Shown: in pieces, positions 17,486-26,257 of the stretch
Numbering within the stretch: position 1 is the stretch's first letter
Layout: every line of letters begins with the position of its first letter
NCBI RefSeq assembly: GCF_030811595.1
Contig: NZ_JAUSRB010000001.1
Location: 1,302,001 to 1,366,000, forward strand
Direction: 5' to 3'
Length of the DNA: 64,000 nucleotides
Origin: Streptosporangium brasiliense
GTDB taxonomy: Bacteria; Actinomycetota; Actinomycetes; Streptosporangiales; Streptosporangiaceae
The notes under the pieces: generated by a model
What the model saw: only the letters and a program-made list of their open reading frames with translations
The model's database searches: none
Told to the model about the DNA's origin: nothing
Made by a program: the position numbers and the translations under genes

Positions 17486-17822
17486 CCCCGCCGTCGCGGC
17501 ACGGCTGAAGCGCACCGGTGACGGGCTGGTGCCCGCGATCGTCCAGCAGTACGACACGGGCGAGGTGCTGATGCTCGCCTGGATGGACGACGAGGCCCTG
17601 CACCGCACGCTCACCACCGGCCGCGCCACCTACTGGTCGCGCAGCCGCGGCGCCTACTGGGTGAAGGGCGACACCTCCGGTCACGTCCAGCACGTCAAGT
17701 CCGCCGCCCTCGACTGCGACGGCGACACGATCCTGCTCAAGGTCGACCAGGTGGGCGCCGCCTGCCACACCGGTGACCGGACCTGCTTCGACGCCGGCGA
17801 GCTGGCGGTGGAGGCGGAGTGA
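17475..17822 (+). CDS. hisI: phosphoribosyl-AMP cyclohydrolase
   Basis: A 115-residue HisI, third step of histidine biosynthesis. Signatures: [28 protein letters not shown], the metal-binding [11 protein letters not shown] and the Cys pair [10 protein letters not shown]. Length is normal for a monofunctional enzyme. ATG 17475 chosen; TTG 17457 would add six residues. It overlaps the Cache gene by 11 bp and the next gene by 4 bp (GTGA). Confidence 0.95.
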   Translation: MSLDPAVAARLKRTGDGLVPAIVQQYDTGEVLMLAWMDDEALHRTLTTGRATYWSRSRGAYWVKGDTSGHVQHVKSAALDCDGDTILLKVDQVGAACHTGDRTCFDAGELAVEAE

Positions 17823-18505
17823 CGGCCGGGCGGGCGCTGTGGACCTGGGTGGCCGTCTGCGTGGCGGGCGCCGCCCTCGTGCTGCTGGCGGCCGGCCGCG
17901 ACTGGTTCACCGCGACGTACGGCGCGCGCAAGGTGGCGGTCTCCGCCGCGGAGCTGGCGCCCGCGCTCGGCCCGGCGGCCTGGGCGGCGCTCGCCGCGGT
18001 GGTCGCCGTGCTCGCCACCCGCGGGGTGTGGCGCAGGGCCGTCGGGGTGGCGATGGCGCTCTGTGGCGTGGGCACGGTCGTCTGGGCCTGGCAGGGCAGC
18101 CGCGCCGGCGCGGCGCTGGAGGTCGCGGCCCAGCAGATCCCGATGGCCCGGACCGGTGACCTGGACCTCGCCCCGACCGTCGCCTGGCCGCTGGCCGCCG
18201 GCGCGGGCGGGCTGCTGCTGGTGGGCGCGGGGATCGTGGCCGTCCTCAAGGGCGCCGGCTGGCCCGGCATGTCCGACCGCTACGACCGTCACGGGTCGGG
18301 CCCCGGCGGCGCGGCCGCCGCCGGCGGCGCCCCGAGCGAGCGGGCGCTGTGGGACGCGATCGATCTCGGCGCCGATCCGACGGTCGGACCGGACGACGGT
18401 CCGGCGGGCGGGCGGGAGATCGACCGGGAGGCCGGGCGGGAGACCGGACGGGAGACCGGGCGGGAGGAGAACCCGGCGGCGGGCCGGGACGACGGGGAGC
18501 GCTGA
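17819..18505 (+). CDS. Trp biosynthesis-associated membrane protein (TIGR02234-like)
   Basis: A 228-residue protein with four hydrophobic helices in the first 150 residues and [20 protein letters not shown] between helices 1 and 2, matching the actinobacterial Trp_oprn_chp family usually found near trpC. The C-terminal 70 residues are polar and end in degenerate [14 protein letters not shown] repeats encoded by short direct DNA repeats. The GTG at 17819 overlaps hisI. Function unknown; genomic association with tryptophan genes is the only clue. Confidence 0.75.
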   Translation: MTAGRALWTWVAVCVAGAALVLLAAGRDWFTATYGARKVAVSAAELAPALGPAAWAALAAVVAVLATRGVWRRAVGVAMALCGVGTVVWAWQGSRAGAALEVAAQQIPMARTGDLDLAPTVAWPLAAGAGGLLLVGAGIVAVLKGAGWPGMSDRYDRHGSGPGGAAAAGGAPSERALWDAIDLGADPTVGPDDGPAGGREIDREAGRETGRETGREENPAAGRDDGER

Positions 18506-18652
18506 CCGCCGGGGTCGCGGCGGTGATCGGCGGCGCCGTCCGTGTCACCTGGCCACCCGGTCACAAATTGCCCACGGAGCAGGCGCTGTCCCTCGTGGGA
18601 GACGCGGGTTTCGCTAGGATTTCGCCGCAACTCGCACAAAGGGGAGTCATCC

Positions 18653-19042
18653 ATGAGCTACGACAATCAGTCCGGTGGTTACGGTCCGCCGCCGGGTGGC
18701 GGGTACGGCTCCCCGGGCGGGTACGGGCCGCCCCCCGGCGGTGGTTACGACCCCTACGGCTACGGCGCGCAGCCGCCCCGCGGCAACAACGGCATGGCCA
18801 TCGCCGCGCTGATCCTGGGCATCGTCGGGCTGTTCAGCTGCGGCGTCACCTCGATCGTCGGCATCGTGCTCGGCCACATCTCGCTGGGCCAGATCAAGCG
18901 GACGGGCGAGGAGGGCCGGGGGATGGGCGTCGCCGGCCTGGTCCTGTCCTACTTCGGCGTCGCGTGCTGGCTGGTCGTGCTGGTGATCTGGCTGGTCGCG
19001 ATCGGGGTCCTGGCCGGTTCCGCCTCGCTGTCGGGTTACTGA
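18653..19042 (+). CDS. DUF4190 membrane protein with Gly/Tyr/Pro-rich N-terminus
   Basis: A 129-residue protein. Residues 1-45 consist of repeats such as GGYGPPPGGGYGSP, a low-complexity cytoplasmic tail. It is followed by two membrane helices with the DUF4190 pattern: MAIAALILGIVG...GIVLGHISLGQIKRTGEEGRGMGVAGLVLSYF (hinge between helices). ATG 18653 is preceded by AAAGGGGAG. A TAGGAT -10-like element lies about 35 bp upstream. Function unknown; such proteins are common in actinomycetes. Confidence 0.8.
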   Translation: MSYDNQSGGYGPPPGGGYGSPGGYGPPPGGGYDPYGYGAQPPRGNNGMAIAALILGIVGLFSCGVTSIVGIVLGHISLGQIKRTGEEGRGMGVAGLVLSYFGVACWLVVLVIWLVAIGVLAGSASLSGY

Positions 19043-19115
19043 CGGGCTTCCGCGCCCGCTTTGAGTATCGTGGCCGGTGAAGACGTTCACCGGTGGGAGA
19101 GGTGCGGGCGGGCCG

Positions 19116-19547
19116 ATGCTGACGGGAAGGGCCGCGGGTGTGCGGGGGAGGCGGGCGCGGGCCGTGCTGGCCCCGCTCGGCGCCGCGCTGGCCGCCGGGG
19201 CCGCGCTCGGCTACGTGCGCGCGGTGGACCCGAACGAGCCGGGACATTATCCCGCGTGCCCGTTCCTCGTGCTCACCGGACTTTACTGCCCGGGCTGCGG
19301 CGGTCTGCGGGCCGTCCACGCGCTCGCCCACGGCGACCCCGCCACGGCCCTGGGGCTCAATCCCCTCGTCGTGGCCCTGATCCCGGTCCTGGTCTTCCTG
19401 TGGGGACGCTGGGCGCTGCGTTCCTGGCGCGGTGCGCCATCTGATGGGATATCCGTACGCCCTGTCTATGTATGGGCATTTCTTGCTTTAATGATCGTTT
19501 TTTGGATAGTGCGAAATATGCCCTTTGGGGAATTCTTGGCCCCATAG
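19116..19547 (+). CDS. DUF2752 membrane protein
   Basis: About 143 residues with three hydrophobic helices. The family hallmark CPGCGGLRAVHALAHGD follows a second Cys motif (YPACPF). ATG 19116 is used; a GTG at 19077 would extend it by 13 residues. DUF2752 proteins are widespread inner-membrane proteins of unknown function, often near trp genes in actinobacteria. The last third (from 19440) is noticeably less GC-rich than the surroundings. Confidence 0.78.
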   Translation: MLTGRAAGVRGRRARAVLAPLGAALAAGAALGYVRAVDPNEPGHYPACPFLVLTGLYCPGCGGLRAVHALAHGDPATALGLNPLVVALIPVLVFLWGRWALRSWRGAPSDGISVRPVYVWAFLALMIVFWIVRNMPFGEFLAP

Positions 19548-19638
19548 TCACCTTTAGCCGTCACCCGGTGGCGGGGTGACCTCGGCGAGGCCGATAGCAT
19601 CGGCTGGGACAAGCAATCGATCGGGAGGGGCCTTACTC

Positions 19639-19719
19639 GTGAGCGAGTGGAGCGAGCGGACCAGGGATACGGCAGCGTTCGCGAACTTGACCTCCGAGTT
19701 TCGCGAGGAGGGCAAGTGA
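19639..19719 (+). CDS. putative 26-aa leader ORF coupled to trpC
   Basis: GTG at 19639 has GGGAGGGG eight bases upstream. The 26-residue product starts [10 protein letters not shown] and includes one Trp codon at position 4. Its TGA (19717-19719) overlaps the trpC GTG at 19716 as GTGA, the usual coupling arrangement here. It could couple trpC translation to the leader or sense Trp supply. It may instead be chance reading through the trpC leader. Confidence 0.35.
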   Translation: MSEWSERTRDTAAFANLTSEFREEGK

Positions 19720-20525
19720 GCGTGCTGGAGGAAATCCTCGAAGGGGTCCGCGCCGATCTGGCCGAGCGGCAGGAGGCGGTGTCGCTGGCCGAGCTCAAGG
19801 AGCGGGCCGGGCGGGCGCCCGCCCCCCGTGACGCCTACGCGGCGCTGGGCGGCGACCAGGTGGCGGTCATCGCCGAGGTGAAGCGTTCCAGCCCGTCCAA
19901 GGGCGCGCTGGCCGCGATCGCCGACCCCGCCGCGCTCGCCGGCGACTACGAGTCGGGCGGCGCCCACGTCATCAGCGTGCTGACCGAGCGGCGCCGCTTC
20001 GGCGGCAGCCTCGACGACCTGGCGGCCGTGCGCGCCGTGGTCGACATCCCGGTGCTGCGCAAGGACTTCGTCGTCACCTCCTACCAGCTCTGGGAGGCCC
20101 GGGCCTACGGCGCCGACCTGGTGCTGCTGATCGTGGCCGCGCTGGAGCAGAACGCGCTGGTCTCGCTCATCGAGCGGGCCGAGTCGATCGGGCTGGCCCC
20201 GCTGGTCGAGGTGCACACCGAGGAGGAGCTCGAGCGGGCGCTCGCCGCCGGAGCGAAGATCATCGGCATCAACGCGCGCAACCTCAAGACCCTTGAGGTG
20301 GACCGCGAGGTGTTCGCGAAGCTGGCCCCGAAGATCCCCGACGGCGTCATCAAGATCGCCGAGTCGGGCGTGCGCGGCCCGCACGACCTGCTCGCCTACG
20401 CCAGGGCCGGCGCCGACGCCGTCCTGGTCGGGGAGAGCCTGGTCACCGGCAAGGACCCGCGGGCCGCAGTGGTCGACCTGGTCACCGCCGGCGCCCACCC
20501 CGCATCTCGACCTGAGGGGCAGTAA
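19716..20525 (+). CDS. trpC: indole-3-glycerol-phosphate synthase
   Basis: A 269-residue TIM-barrel enzyme converting carboxyphenylamino-deoxyribulose phosphate to indole glycerol phosphate. Family motifs: [12 protein letters not shown] (catalytic Lys), [51 protein letters not shown], and [11 protein letters not shown] with VGESLV at the phosphate site. GTG 19716 has GAGGAGG upstream; the longer open frame from 19647 lacks support. Three bases separate it from trpB. Confidence 0.95.
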   Translation: MSVLEEILEGVRADLAERQEAVSLAELKERAGRAPAPRDAYAALGGDQVAVIAEVKRSSPSKGALAAIADPAALAGDYESGGAHVISVLTERRRFGGSLDDLAAVRAVVDIPVLRKDFVVTSYQLWEARAYGADLVLLIVAALEQNALVSLIERAESIGLAPLVEVHTEEELERALAAGAKIIGINARNLKTLEVDREVFAKLAPKIPDGVIKIAESGVRGPHDLLAYARAGADAVLVGESLVTGKDPRAAVVDLVTAGAHPASRPEGQ

Positions 20526-20528
20526 GCA

Positions 20529-21773
20529 GTGACAGCGACAGACGGAATCCTCCTCACCCGGGCCGACCTGGCCGGCAACGGCGCCCGCGGCGACGACCCG
20601 GACGTCCACGGCAAGTTCGGCGTGTTCGGCGGGCGTTACGTGCCCGAGGCGCTCATCCCGGCGCTGGACGAGGTGGCCGCCGAATACGAGAAGGCCAAGA
20701 ACGACGTCGCGTTCCTGCGCGAGTTCGACCACCTGCTGCGCACCTACGCCGGGCGGCCGACCACGCTCACCGAGGTGCCCCGGTTCGCCGAGCAGGCGGG
20801 CGGCGCCCGGATCATCCTCAAGCGCGAGGACCTGACCCACACCGGCGCCCACAAGATCAACAATGTGCTCGGCCAGGCACTGCTCACCAGGCGCCTGGGC
20901 AAGACGAGGGTGATCGCCGAGACCGGCGCGGGCCAGCACGGCGTGGCCACCGCCACCGCCGCGGCCCTGCTCGGCCTGGAGTGCGTCATCTACATGGGGG
21001 CCGTCGACTGCGAGCGCCAGGCGCTCAACGTCGCCCGCATGAAGCTGCTCGGCGCCACCGTCGTCCCGGTCACCAACGGCAGCCAGACCCTCAAGGACGC
21101 CATCAACGAGGCCTTCCGCGACTGGGTCGCCAACGTCGACCGCACCCACTACCTGTTCGGTACGATCGCCGGCCCGCACCCGTTCCCGGAGATCGTCCGC
21201 GACTTCGCCCGCATCATCGGCGTCGAGGCGCGCAGGCAGATGCTGGAGCTCACCGGCAGGCTGCCGGACGCCGTCGCCGCCGCGGTCGGCGGCGGTTCCA
21301 ACGCGATCGGCATCTTCCACGCCTTCCTCGACGACGAGGACGTCCGGCTCCACGGCTACGAGGCCGCCGGCCGGGGCCTGGAGACCGGCGAGCACGCCCT
21401 GACGCTCACCGAGGGCTCCATCGGGGTCCTGCACGGCGCGCGCACCTACGTCCTGCAGGACGAGGAGGGCCAGACGATCGAGTCGCACTCGATCTCCGCG
21501 GGCCTCGACTATCCGGGCGTCGGCCCCGAGCACGCCTGGCTGAAGGACACCGGCCGGGCCACCTACCACGGCATCACCGACGCCGAGGCGATGGACGCCT
21601 TCGCGCTGCTGGCCCGCACCGAGGGCATCATCCCGGCGATCGAGTCCTCCCACGCGCTCGCCGGAGCCCTCAAGCTCGGCCGCGAGCTGGGCCCCGAGGC
21701 GACCATCCTGGTCAACCTCTCGGGCCGTGGCGACAAGGACATGGGCACCGCCATGAAGTACTTCAACCTCTGA
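20529..21773 (+). CDS. trpB: tryptophan synthase beta chain
   Basis: A 414-residue PLP enzyme. The PLP lysine is Lys109 in HTGAHKINN, the phosphate loop is GGGSNAIG, and the C-terminal [11 protein letters not shown] is typical. It works with TrpA as an alpha2beta2 complex. The GTG at 20529 follows a GAGGGG site and is nearly adjacent to trpC. Confidence 0.97.
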   Translation: MTATDGILLTRADLAGNGARGDDPDVHGKFGVFGGRYVPEALIPALDEVAAEYEKAKNDVAFLREFDHLLRTYAGRPTTLTEVPRFAEQAGGARIILKREDLTHTGAHKINNVLGQALLTRRLGKTRVIAETGAGQHGVATATAAALLGLECVIYMGAVDCERQALNVARMKLLGATVVPVTNGSQTLKDAINEAFRDWVANVDRTHYLFGTIAGPHPFPEIVRDFARIIGVEARRQMLELTGRLPDAVAAAVGGGSNAIGIFHAFLDDEDVRLHGYEAAGRGLETGEHALTLTEGSIGVLHGARTYVLQDEEGQTIESHSISAGLDYPGVGPEHAWLKDTGRATYHGITDAEAMDAFALLARTEGIIPAIESSHALAGALKLGRELGPEATILVNLSGRGDKDMGTAMKYFNL

Positions 21774-21839
21774 CGACCGACTTGCTTCCCCTCCGGCGCG
21801 CCGGGGGGGACGGAGGCCACGAACCGCAACGGAACAACC

Positions 21840-22634
21840 ATGACGACTCTTCAGACGGTGTTCGCCAAGGCGAAGGCGGACGATCGCGCCGCTCTCATCG
21901 GATACCTTCCCGCCGGGTTCCCCACGAAGGACGGCGCGATCGCGGCCGCGGCCGCCATGGTGGAGGCGGGCTGCGACGTGATCGAGATCGGCCTGCCCTA
22001 CTCCGATCCGCTCATGGACGGCCCGACGATCCAGGACGCCGTGCACCGGTCGCTGACCAACGGCACCCGCATCGCCGACGTCCTGCGCACCGTCGAGGGC
22101 GTGGCCAGGACGGGCGCGGCCACGCTGGTCATGACCTACTGGAACCCGATCGACCGCTACGGCGCCGACCGGTTCGCCCGTGACCTGGCCTCCGCGGGCG
22201 GGGTGGGCACCATCACGCCCGACCTGACCCCGGAGGAGTCCGAGCCCTGGCGCGCCGCCAGCGCCGGCGCCGGGATCGACACCGTCTTCCTGGTCGCGCC
22301 GAGCTCCCCCGAGAGCCGCATCAAGGCCGTCGTCGACTGCTGCACCGGCTTCGTCTACGCCGCCTCGCTGATGGGCGTCACCGGTGCCCGCGAGTCGGTC
22401 GGCGAGGCCGCCCACGGGCTGGTCGAGCGGACCCGCCTCCAGACCGACCTGCCGGTCTGCGTCGGACTGGGCGTCGGCACCGGCAAGCAGGCCGCCGAGG
22501 TGGCCGGCTACGCCGACGGCGTCATCGTGGGATCGGCGTTCATCCGCCGCCTCCTGGACGCCCCCGACGAGGCCTCCGGCCTGGCGTCGGTCCGCGAGCT
22601 GGGCGCCGAGCTGGCGGCGGGCGTCAGGCGATAG
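21840..22634 (+). CDS. trpA: tryptophan synthase alpha chain
   Basis: A 264-residue TIM-barrel subunit that cleaves indole glycerol phosphate. The catalytic residues Glu49 (VIEIGLPYSDP) and Asp60 are in the expected places; the phosphate loop GLGVGTG and GSAF are present. ATG 21840, 66 bp after trpB. Last gene of the trp cluster, followed by a strong hairpin. Confidence 0.96.
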   Translation: MTTLQTVFAKAKADDRAALIGYLPAGFPTKDGAIAAAAAMVEAGCDVIEIGLPYSDPLMDGPTIQDAVHRSLTNGTRIADVLRTVEGVARTGAATLVMTYWNPIDRYGADRFARDLASAGGVGTITPDLTPEESEPWRAASAGAGIDTVFLVAPSSPESRIKAVVDCCTGFVYAASLMGVTGARESVGEAAHGLVERTRLQTDLPVCVGLGVGTGKQAAEVAGYADGVIVGSAFIRRLLDAPDEASGLASVRELGAELAAGVRR

Positions 22635-22644
22635 CCGTCGTGTC

Positions 22645-22680
22645 AGGAGCGCGGCCGTCCTGCCGGACGGCCGCGCTCCT
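22645..22680 (+). terminator. trp operon terminator hairpin
   Basis: Perfect 16-bp stem, AGGAGCGCGGCCGTCC and its complement, with a TGCC loop, 10 bp after trpA. It is followed by GTCTCC and a second, partial copy of the arm sequence rather than a T-run. Confidence 0.75.
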
Positions 22681-23017
22681 GTCTCCGGCCGCGCTCCCGT
22701 CTCCGGCCCGTGTGCGCGGCCTCCCGCTCCACGGCCGCGACGCGCGGACCCCGCTCGCGGGCCCAAGGGGGTCATCCGGGGGACGGACGCCACCGTGCGC
22801 AATGATGGAGAGGCCGTCCGGCGCGATCGGAGCCCGGCTTCACCGTAGGATATCTGCCTGCGCCAGGCCGCCACCTGCGCGTTTCTGGTGTGGCAGTTCT
22901 GCGGTTCTCTGCCCGGTAGTTGATTTATTCGACGCTTATCTGGCTCGTGATGGGGTTCTCCCAGATGGTGCCTTTCCATGGAGATCGGCCGTAACCGGGG
23001 GCCCGGAATAGGAGACG
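22681..23017. other. intergenic region before the MauE-like gene
   Basis: Starts with partial repeats of GTCTCCGGCC. The stretch 22840-22960 is less GC-rich and likely holds the promoter for the redox/lgt operon. An open frame over 22640-23011 exists but overlaps the terminator and has no ribosome-binding site. No RNA gene is recognised. Confidence 0.35.
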
Positions 23018-23599
23018 ATGGTGCTCGTGACTTCTGACAAGCCCGTGCTTCCGCGGTCGCACTCGGCGAGTTGGGCGCTACCCTGGGTGACGACTGTCTC
23101 GCGGCTGGTGCTGGCGGGTGTGCTGGTCTACGCCGGTTGGGGGAAGATCGGCGCGCCGGTGCTGTCCGTGCAGGCGGTCAGAGCATACGAACTGCTTCCG
23201 GACTCACTTGCCACGGTGATCGGCTACGGCCTGCCCATCGTGGAGATCGTCGTAGGGGTGTTGCTGATTGTCGGGCTGCTCACCCGCGTGGCGGGCATCA
23301 TCTCCGCGCTGCTCATGCTGGCGTTCGTCATCGGCATCGCCTCGGCGTGGGCGCGCGGCCTGCGGATCGACTGCGGCTGCTTCGGCGGCGGCGGCCAGCT
23401 CAAGGCCGGTGTGGAGCCCGAATACCTCATCGACATCCTGCGGGACTTCGGTCTCTTCGTGCTCGGCGTGGTCATCGCCTGGCTGCCGCCGGGACGGTTC
23501 GCACTGGACTCGGCGCTGGGCCTGACCCCGGCACGGAAGCTGTATGACGACGACATCGAGGGCGACGACGAGAAGCCCTATGAAAAGGAGAACCACTGA
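23018..23599 (+). CDS. MauE/DoxX-like redox membrane protein
   Basis: A 193-residue protein with about four helices (near 28-48, 72-90, 92-112 and 145-163). Features of the MauE/DoxX superfamily are GWGKIGAP after helix 1 and RIDCGCFGGGGQ, a Cys-Gly-Cys pair facing the redox partner. Its TGA overlaps the ATG of the next, DsbA-like gene, so the two likely work together: this one probably recycles the thioredoxin-fold partner in the membrane. Starts at ATG 23018, GTG 23021 or GTG 23027 are possible; GGAG at 23011 fits the later two better. Confidence 0.78.
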   Translation: MVLVTSDKPVLPRSHSASWALPWVTTVSRLVLAGVLVYAGWGKIGAPVLSVQAVRAYELLPDSLATVIGYGLPIVEIVVGVLLIVGLLTRVAGIISALLMLAFVIGIASAWARGLRIDCGCFGGGGQLKAGVEPEYLIDILRDFGLFVLGVVIAWLPPGRFALDSALGLTPARKLYDDDIEGDDEKPYEKENH

Positions 23600-24363
23600 T
23601 GGGCAAGGCCGCGCGGGATCAGTCGGCGCGTGACCGGATCAAGGCGCAGCGCGAGGAGCAGCAGAAGAAGGAGCGGCTCAAGCGCATCGCGACGATCACG
23701 ACCGTGGCGGTCGTCGCGCTCGCCGCCGTCGGGTCCGGCTGGTGGTTCGCCGCCCAGGGCAGCAAGTCCGAGGAGCTCACCGGGGCGCTGGCGCCCATCA
23801 CCCCCGCCGCCGACGGCTCCATGGTGATGGCCAAGGCGGGCGTGGAGAAGCCGGTGCTGGACGTCTACGAGGACTTCCAGTGCCCCGCCTGCAAGGCGCT
23901 GGAGGAGACCAGCAGCGCCACGATCAAGAACCTGGCGGCCGAGGGCAAGGTCAAGGTGGTCTACCACACGATCACCATCTTCCCCCAGGAGATGAACAGC
24001 GGCGTCACCCGCGGCAACTCCCTCCGCGCCGGCGCGGCGGCCCGCTGCATCCCCGGCGGCGTCCCGTGGATCAAGTTCCACGACACGCTGTTCAAGGAGC
24101 AGCCGTCGGAGACCGTCGAGGGCTTCAAGCTCGACGACCTGGTCAGCTGGGGCAAGGACGCCGGCGTCACCGACCCCGGCTTCGCCAAGTGCGTGACCGG
24201 CCAGGAGAAGGCGGCCACCCAGGCCGACTACAGTGCCAAGGTCCTGGAGAGCGCCAAGCTCCAGGGCACCCCGACGCTGAAGCTCAACGGCGTCGAGCTG
24301 GCCAACGACGTGGCGTTCAAGCCGGGCGATCTACGCAATGCGATCCTTGATGCGGCCAAGTAG
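23599..24363 (+). CDS. membrane-anchored DsbA-like thioredoxin-fold protein
   Basis: A 254-residue protein: charged N-terminus (RDRIKAQREEQQKKERLKR, possible coiled coil), one membrane anchor (about 31-51) and an extracytoplasmic thioredoxin_4 domain with catalytic Cys95-Pro-Ala-Cys98 in the DFQCPACKALE motif and cis-Pro loop QGTPTLKLNG. It likely makes or isomerises disulfides in secreted proteins. One-base overlap (TGATG) with the MauE-like gene. Confidence 0.87.
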   Translation: MGKAARDQSARDRIKAQREEQQKKERLKRIATITTVAVVALAAVGSGWWFAAQGSKSEELTGALAPITPAADGSMVMAKAGVEKPVLDVYEDFQCPACKALEETSSATIKNLAAEGKVKVVYHTITIFPQEMNSGVTRGNSLRAGAAARCIPGGVPWIKFHDTLFKEQPSETVEGFKLDDLVSWGKDAGVTDPGFAKCVTGQEKAATQADYSAKVLESAKLQGTPTLKLNGVELANDVAFKPGDLRNAILDAAK

Positions 24364-24389
24364 GCCGTGACACGGTAACGTCACCTGAC

Positions 24390-25541
24390 ATGCCCCTCGC
24401 CTCGATTCCCAGCCCCTCCCAGGGGGTCTGGCATCTCTTCGGCGTGGTCCCCATCCGGGCCTACGCACTGTGCATCGTGCTCGGCGTCATCGTCGCCGTC
24501 GCCCTCGGTGAGCGCCGCTGGCGCGCCCGCGGCGGCGCGCCCGGCACGATCGTGGACCTCGCCGTCTGGGCTGTGCCGTTCGGCCTGGTCGGTGGGCGTC
24601 TCTACCACGTCATCACCGACTGGCAGCTCTACTTCGGGCCGGACGCGCCCAACGAGCCGATCGAGGCGCTGTTCATCTGGAACGGCGGCCTGGGCATCTG
24701 GGGGGCCGTCGCCCTGGGCGCGCTGGGCGTGTGGTTCGGCTGTCGCGGCCGCGGGATCTCCCTGTCCGCGGTGGCCGACACCGTCGCCCCCGGCATCGCG
24801 CTCGCCCAGGCCATCGGCCGCTGGGGCAACTACTTCAACCAGGAGCTGTTCGGCGGCCCCACCGACCTGCCCTGGGGTCTGGAGATCGACCCCGACCGGC
24901 CGGGCACGGTGCCGGGCGAGTCGACCTACCACCCCACGTTCCTGTACGAGTCGATCTGGGACCTGGGCCTGGCGCTTGTCCTGATCTGGATCGGCGGCAG
25001 GTTCGCGCTCCGTCACGGCCGCGTGTTCGCCCTCTACGTCGCCGGCTACACCGTGGGCCGGTTCTGGATCGAGGGCATGCGGGTGGACACCGCCCACCAC
25101 ATCCTCGGCCTGCGGCTCAACCAGTGGACCTCCATCGTCCTGTTCGTCGCGGCGGTGGCGTATTTCTGGTATGCCGGACGGAAGACCGGTGAGGAGTCCG
25201 TCGGCCTGACGCAGGAGGCCGCGCCGGAGGGCGCGGAGGCCGTCGACCCGGCGCACCCGTCCGACCAGGCCGACGGGGCCGCGGAGTCCGGTGACGGCGC
25301 GGAGAGGGCGGCCGCGGACAATGAGGGGGAGACCGGTGACGCCGGGAAGGACGGCGGGTCCGCCGGCCTGACGCGGGGGGCCGCGCCGGAGGGCGCGGAG
25401 GCCGTCGACCCGGCGCACCCGTCCGACCAGGCGGACCAGGAAGAGAAGGCCGGCGAGGCCGGCGGGACAGACGCCTCCGGGACCTCCGGCGAGGGGGTCG
25501 CGGTGCGGGCCGTGTCCGAGGGAGAGACAGGCAGATCATGA
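24390..25541 (+). CDS. lgt: prolipoprotein diacylglyceryl transferase with long acidic tail
   Basis: Lgt transfers diacylglyceryl to the lipobox Cys of prolipoproteins (several such lipoproteins are encoded in this window). Seven membrane helices occupy residues 1-265. Hallmarks: VGGRLYHVITDW, WNGGLGIWGAV and the signature GRWGNYFNQELFGGPT with the essential Arg/Asn/Glu. The enzyme core ends at about 268; the remaining 115 residues are an acidic tail made of two near-identical 23-residue blocks (containing APEGAEAVDPAHPSDQAD). The tail is cytoplasmic or extracytoplasmic depending on helix count and has no known role. Confidence 0.93.
   Translation: MPLASIPSPSQGVWHLFGVVPIRAYALCIVLGVIVAVALGERRWRARGGAPGTIVDLAVWAVPFGLVGGRLYHVITDWQLYFGPDAPNEPIEALFIWNGGLGIWGAVALGALGVWFGCRGRGISLSAVADTVAPGIALAQAIGRWGNYFNQELFGGPTDLPWGLEIDPDRPGTVPGESTYHPTFLYESIWDLGLALVLIWIGGRFALRHGRVFALYVAGYTVGRFWIEGMRVDTAHHILGLRLNQWTSIVLFVAAVAYFWYAGRKTGEESVGLTQEAAPEGAEAVDPAHPSDQADGAAESGDGAERAAADNEGETGDAGKDGGSAGLTRGAAPEGAEAVDPAHPSDQADQEEKAGEAGGTDASGTSGEGVAVRAVSEGETGRS
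25202..25432 (+). repeat. two 69-bp direct repeats in the lgt tail
   Basis: Copies at 25202-25270 and 25364-25432, offset 162 bp, differ at only a few bases. Both are read in frame as part of the Lgt C-terminal extension. Recent duplication is likely; the repeat may vary between strains. Confidence 0.8.
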
Positions 25542-26257
25542 GCGCAGGCGAGTCCGGGGGACGCGCCGAGATCCATCACGCACACCGTGACGTCAACGGC
25601 GGCTGGCTGCGGCCCTCGGTGTTCGGCGCGATGGACGGCCTCGTCTCCAACTTCGCCCTGATCGCGGGTGTGGCGGGCGGCACGGCCAGCACCAAGGTCA
25701 TCGTGCTGGCCGGGGTGGCCGGGCTGGCGGCGGGCGCGTTCTCCATGGCCGGGGGCGAATACGTCTCGGTGGCCAGCCAGCGGGAGCTCGCCCTCGCCGA
25801 GATCGACGTCGAGCGGCGCGAGCTGCAACGCCACCCCGAGGCCGAGCAGCAGGAGCTCGCCCAGCTCTACGAGTCACGCGGCGTCGAGCCCGCGCTGGCG
25901 GCCGAGGTGGCCAGGCAGATCTCCCGCAACCCGGAAAAGGCGCTGGAGGTGCACGCCCTGGTCGAGCTGGGGGTCACCCCGGACGACCTGCCCTCGCCCA
26001 AGACCGCCGCCGTCTCCTCGTTCCTGTCCTTCTCCGTGGGCGCGATCCTGCCGCTCCTGCCGTACCTGCTGGGGGTCACCAGTCTGGTGAGCTCGGCGGT
26101 GATCTCCTGCCTGGCGCTGTTCGGCGCGGGTGCGCTGGTCTCCCGGGTCACCGCGCGCAGCTGGTGGTACAGCGGGCTGCGCCAGCTCGTCGTCGGCGTG
26201 GTCGCGGCCGGCCTGACCTTCGCCCTCGGCAGTCTCCTGGGAGGGAGCGGACTGTGA
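25538..26257 (+). CDS. VIT1/CCC1-family iron/manganese transporter
   Basis: A 239-residue protein. After a short hydrophilic head come five helices. The family signatures are GAMDGLVSNFALIAGVAGG (helix 1, metal path) and AGAFSMAGGEYVSVASQ (helix 2). A cytoplasmic Glu/His-rich helical loop (EIDVERRELQRHPEAEQQELA) lies in the middle, as in vacuolar iron transporters. It probably exports Fe2+ or Mn2+ from the cytoplasm. ATG overlaps the lgt stop (ATGA). Confidence 0.88.
   Translation: MSAGESGGRAEIHHAHRDVNGGWLRPSVFGAMDGLVSNFALIAGVAGGTASTKVIVLAGVAGLAAGAFSMAGGEYVSVASQRELALAEIDVERRELQRHPEAEQQELAQLYESRGVEPALAAEVARQISRNPEKALEVHALVELGVTPDDLPSPKTAAVSSFLSFSVGAILPLLPYLLGVTSLVSSAVISCLALFGAGALVSRVTARSWWYSGLRQLVVGVVAAGLTFALGSLLGGSGL

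Noticed and set aside
19554..22979. 1141-codon open frame on the minus strand opposite trpC-trpB-trpA
   Set aside because: Mirror of high-GC coding on the plus strand; translation is Gly/Val/Arg-rich with no domain, and the plus-strand genes are certain.
22640..23011. 123-codon frame after trpA
   Set aside because: Begins inside the trp terminator hairpin, no ribosome-binding site, Pro/Arg-rich low-complexity product.
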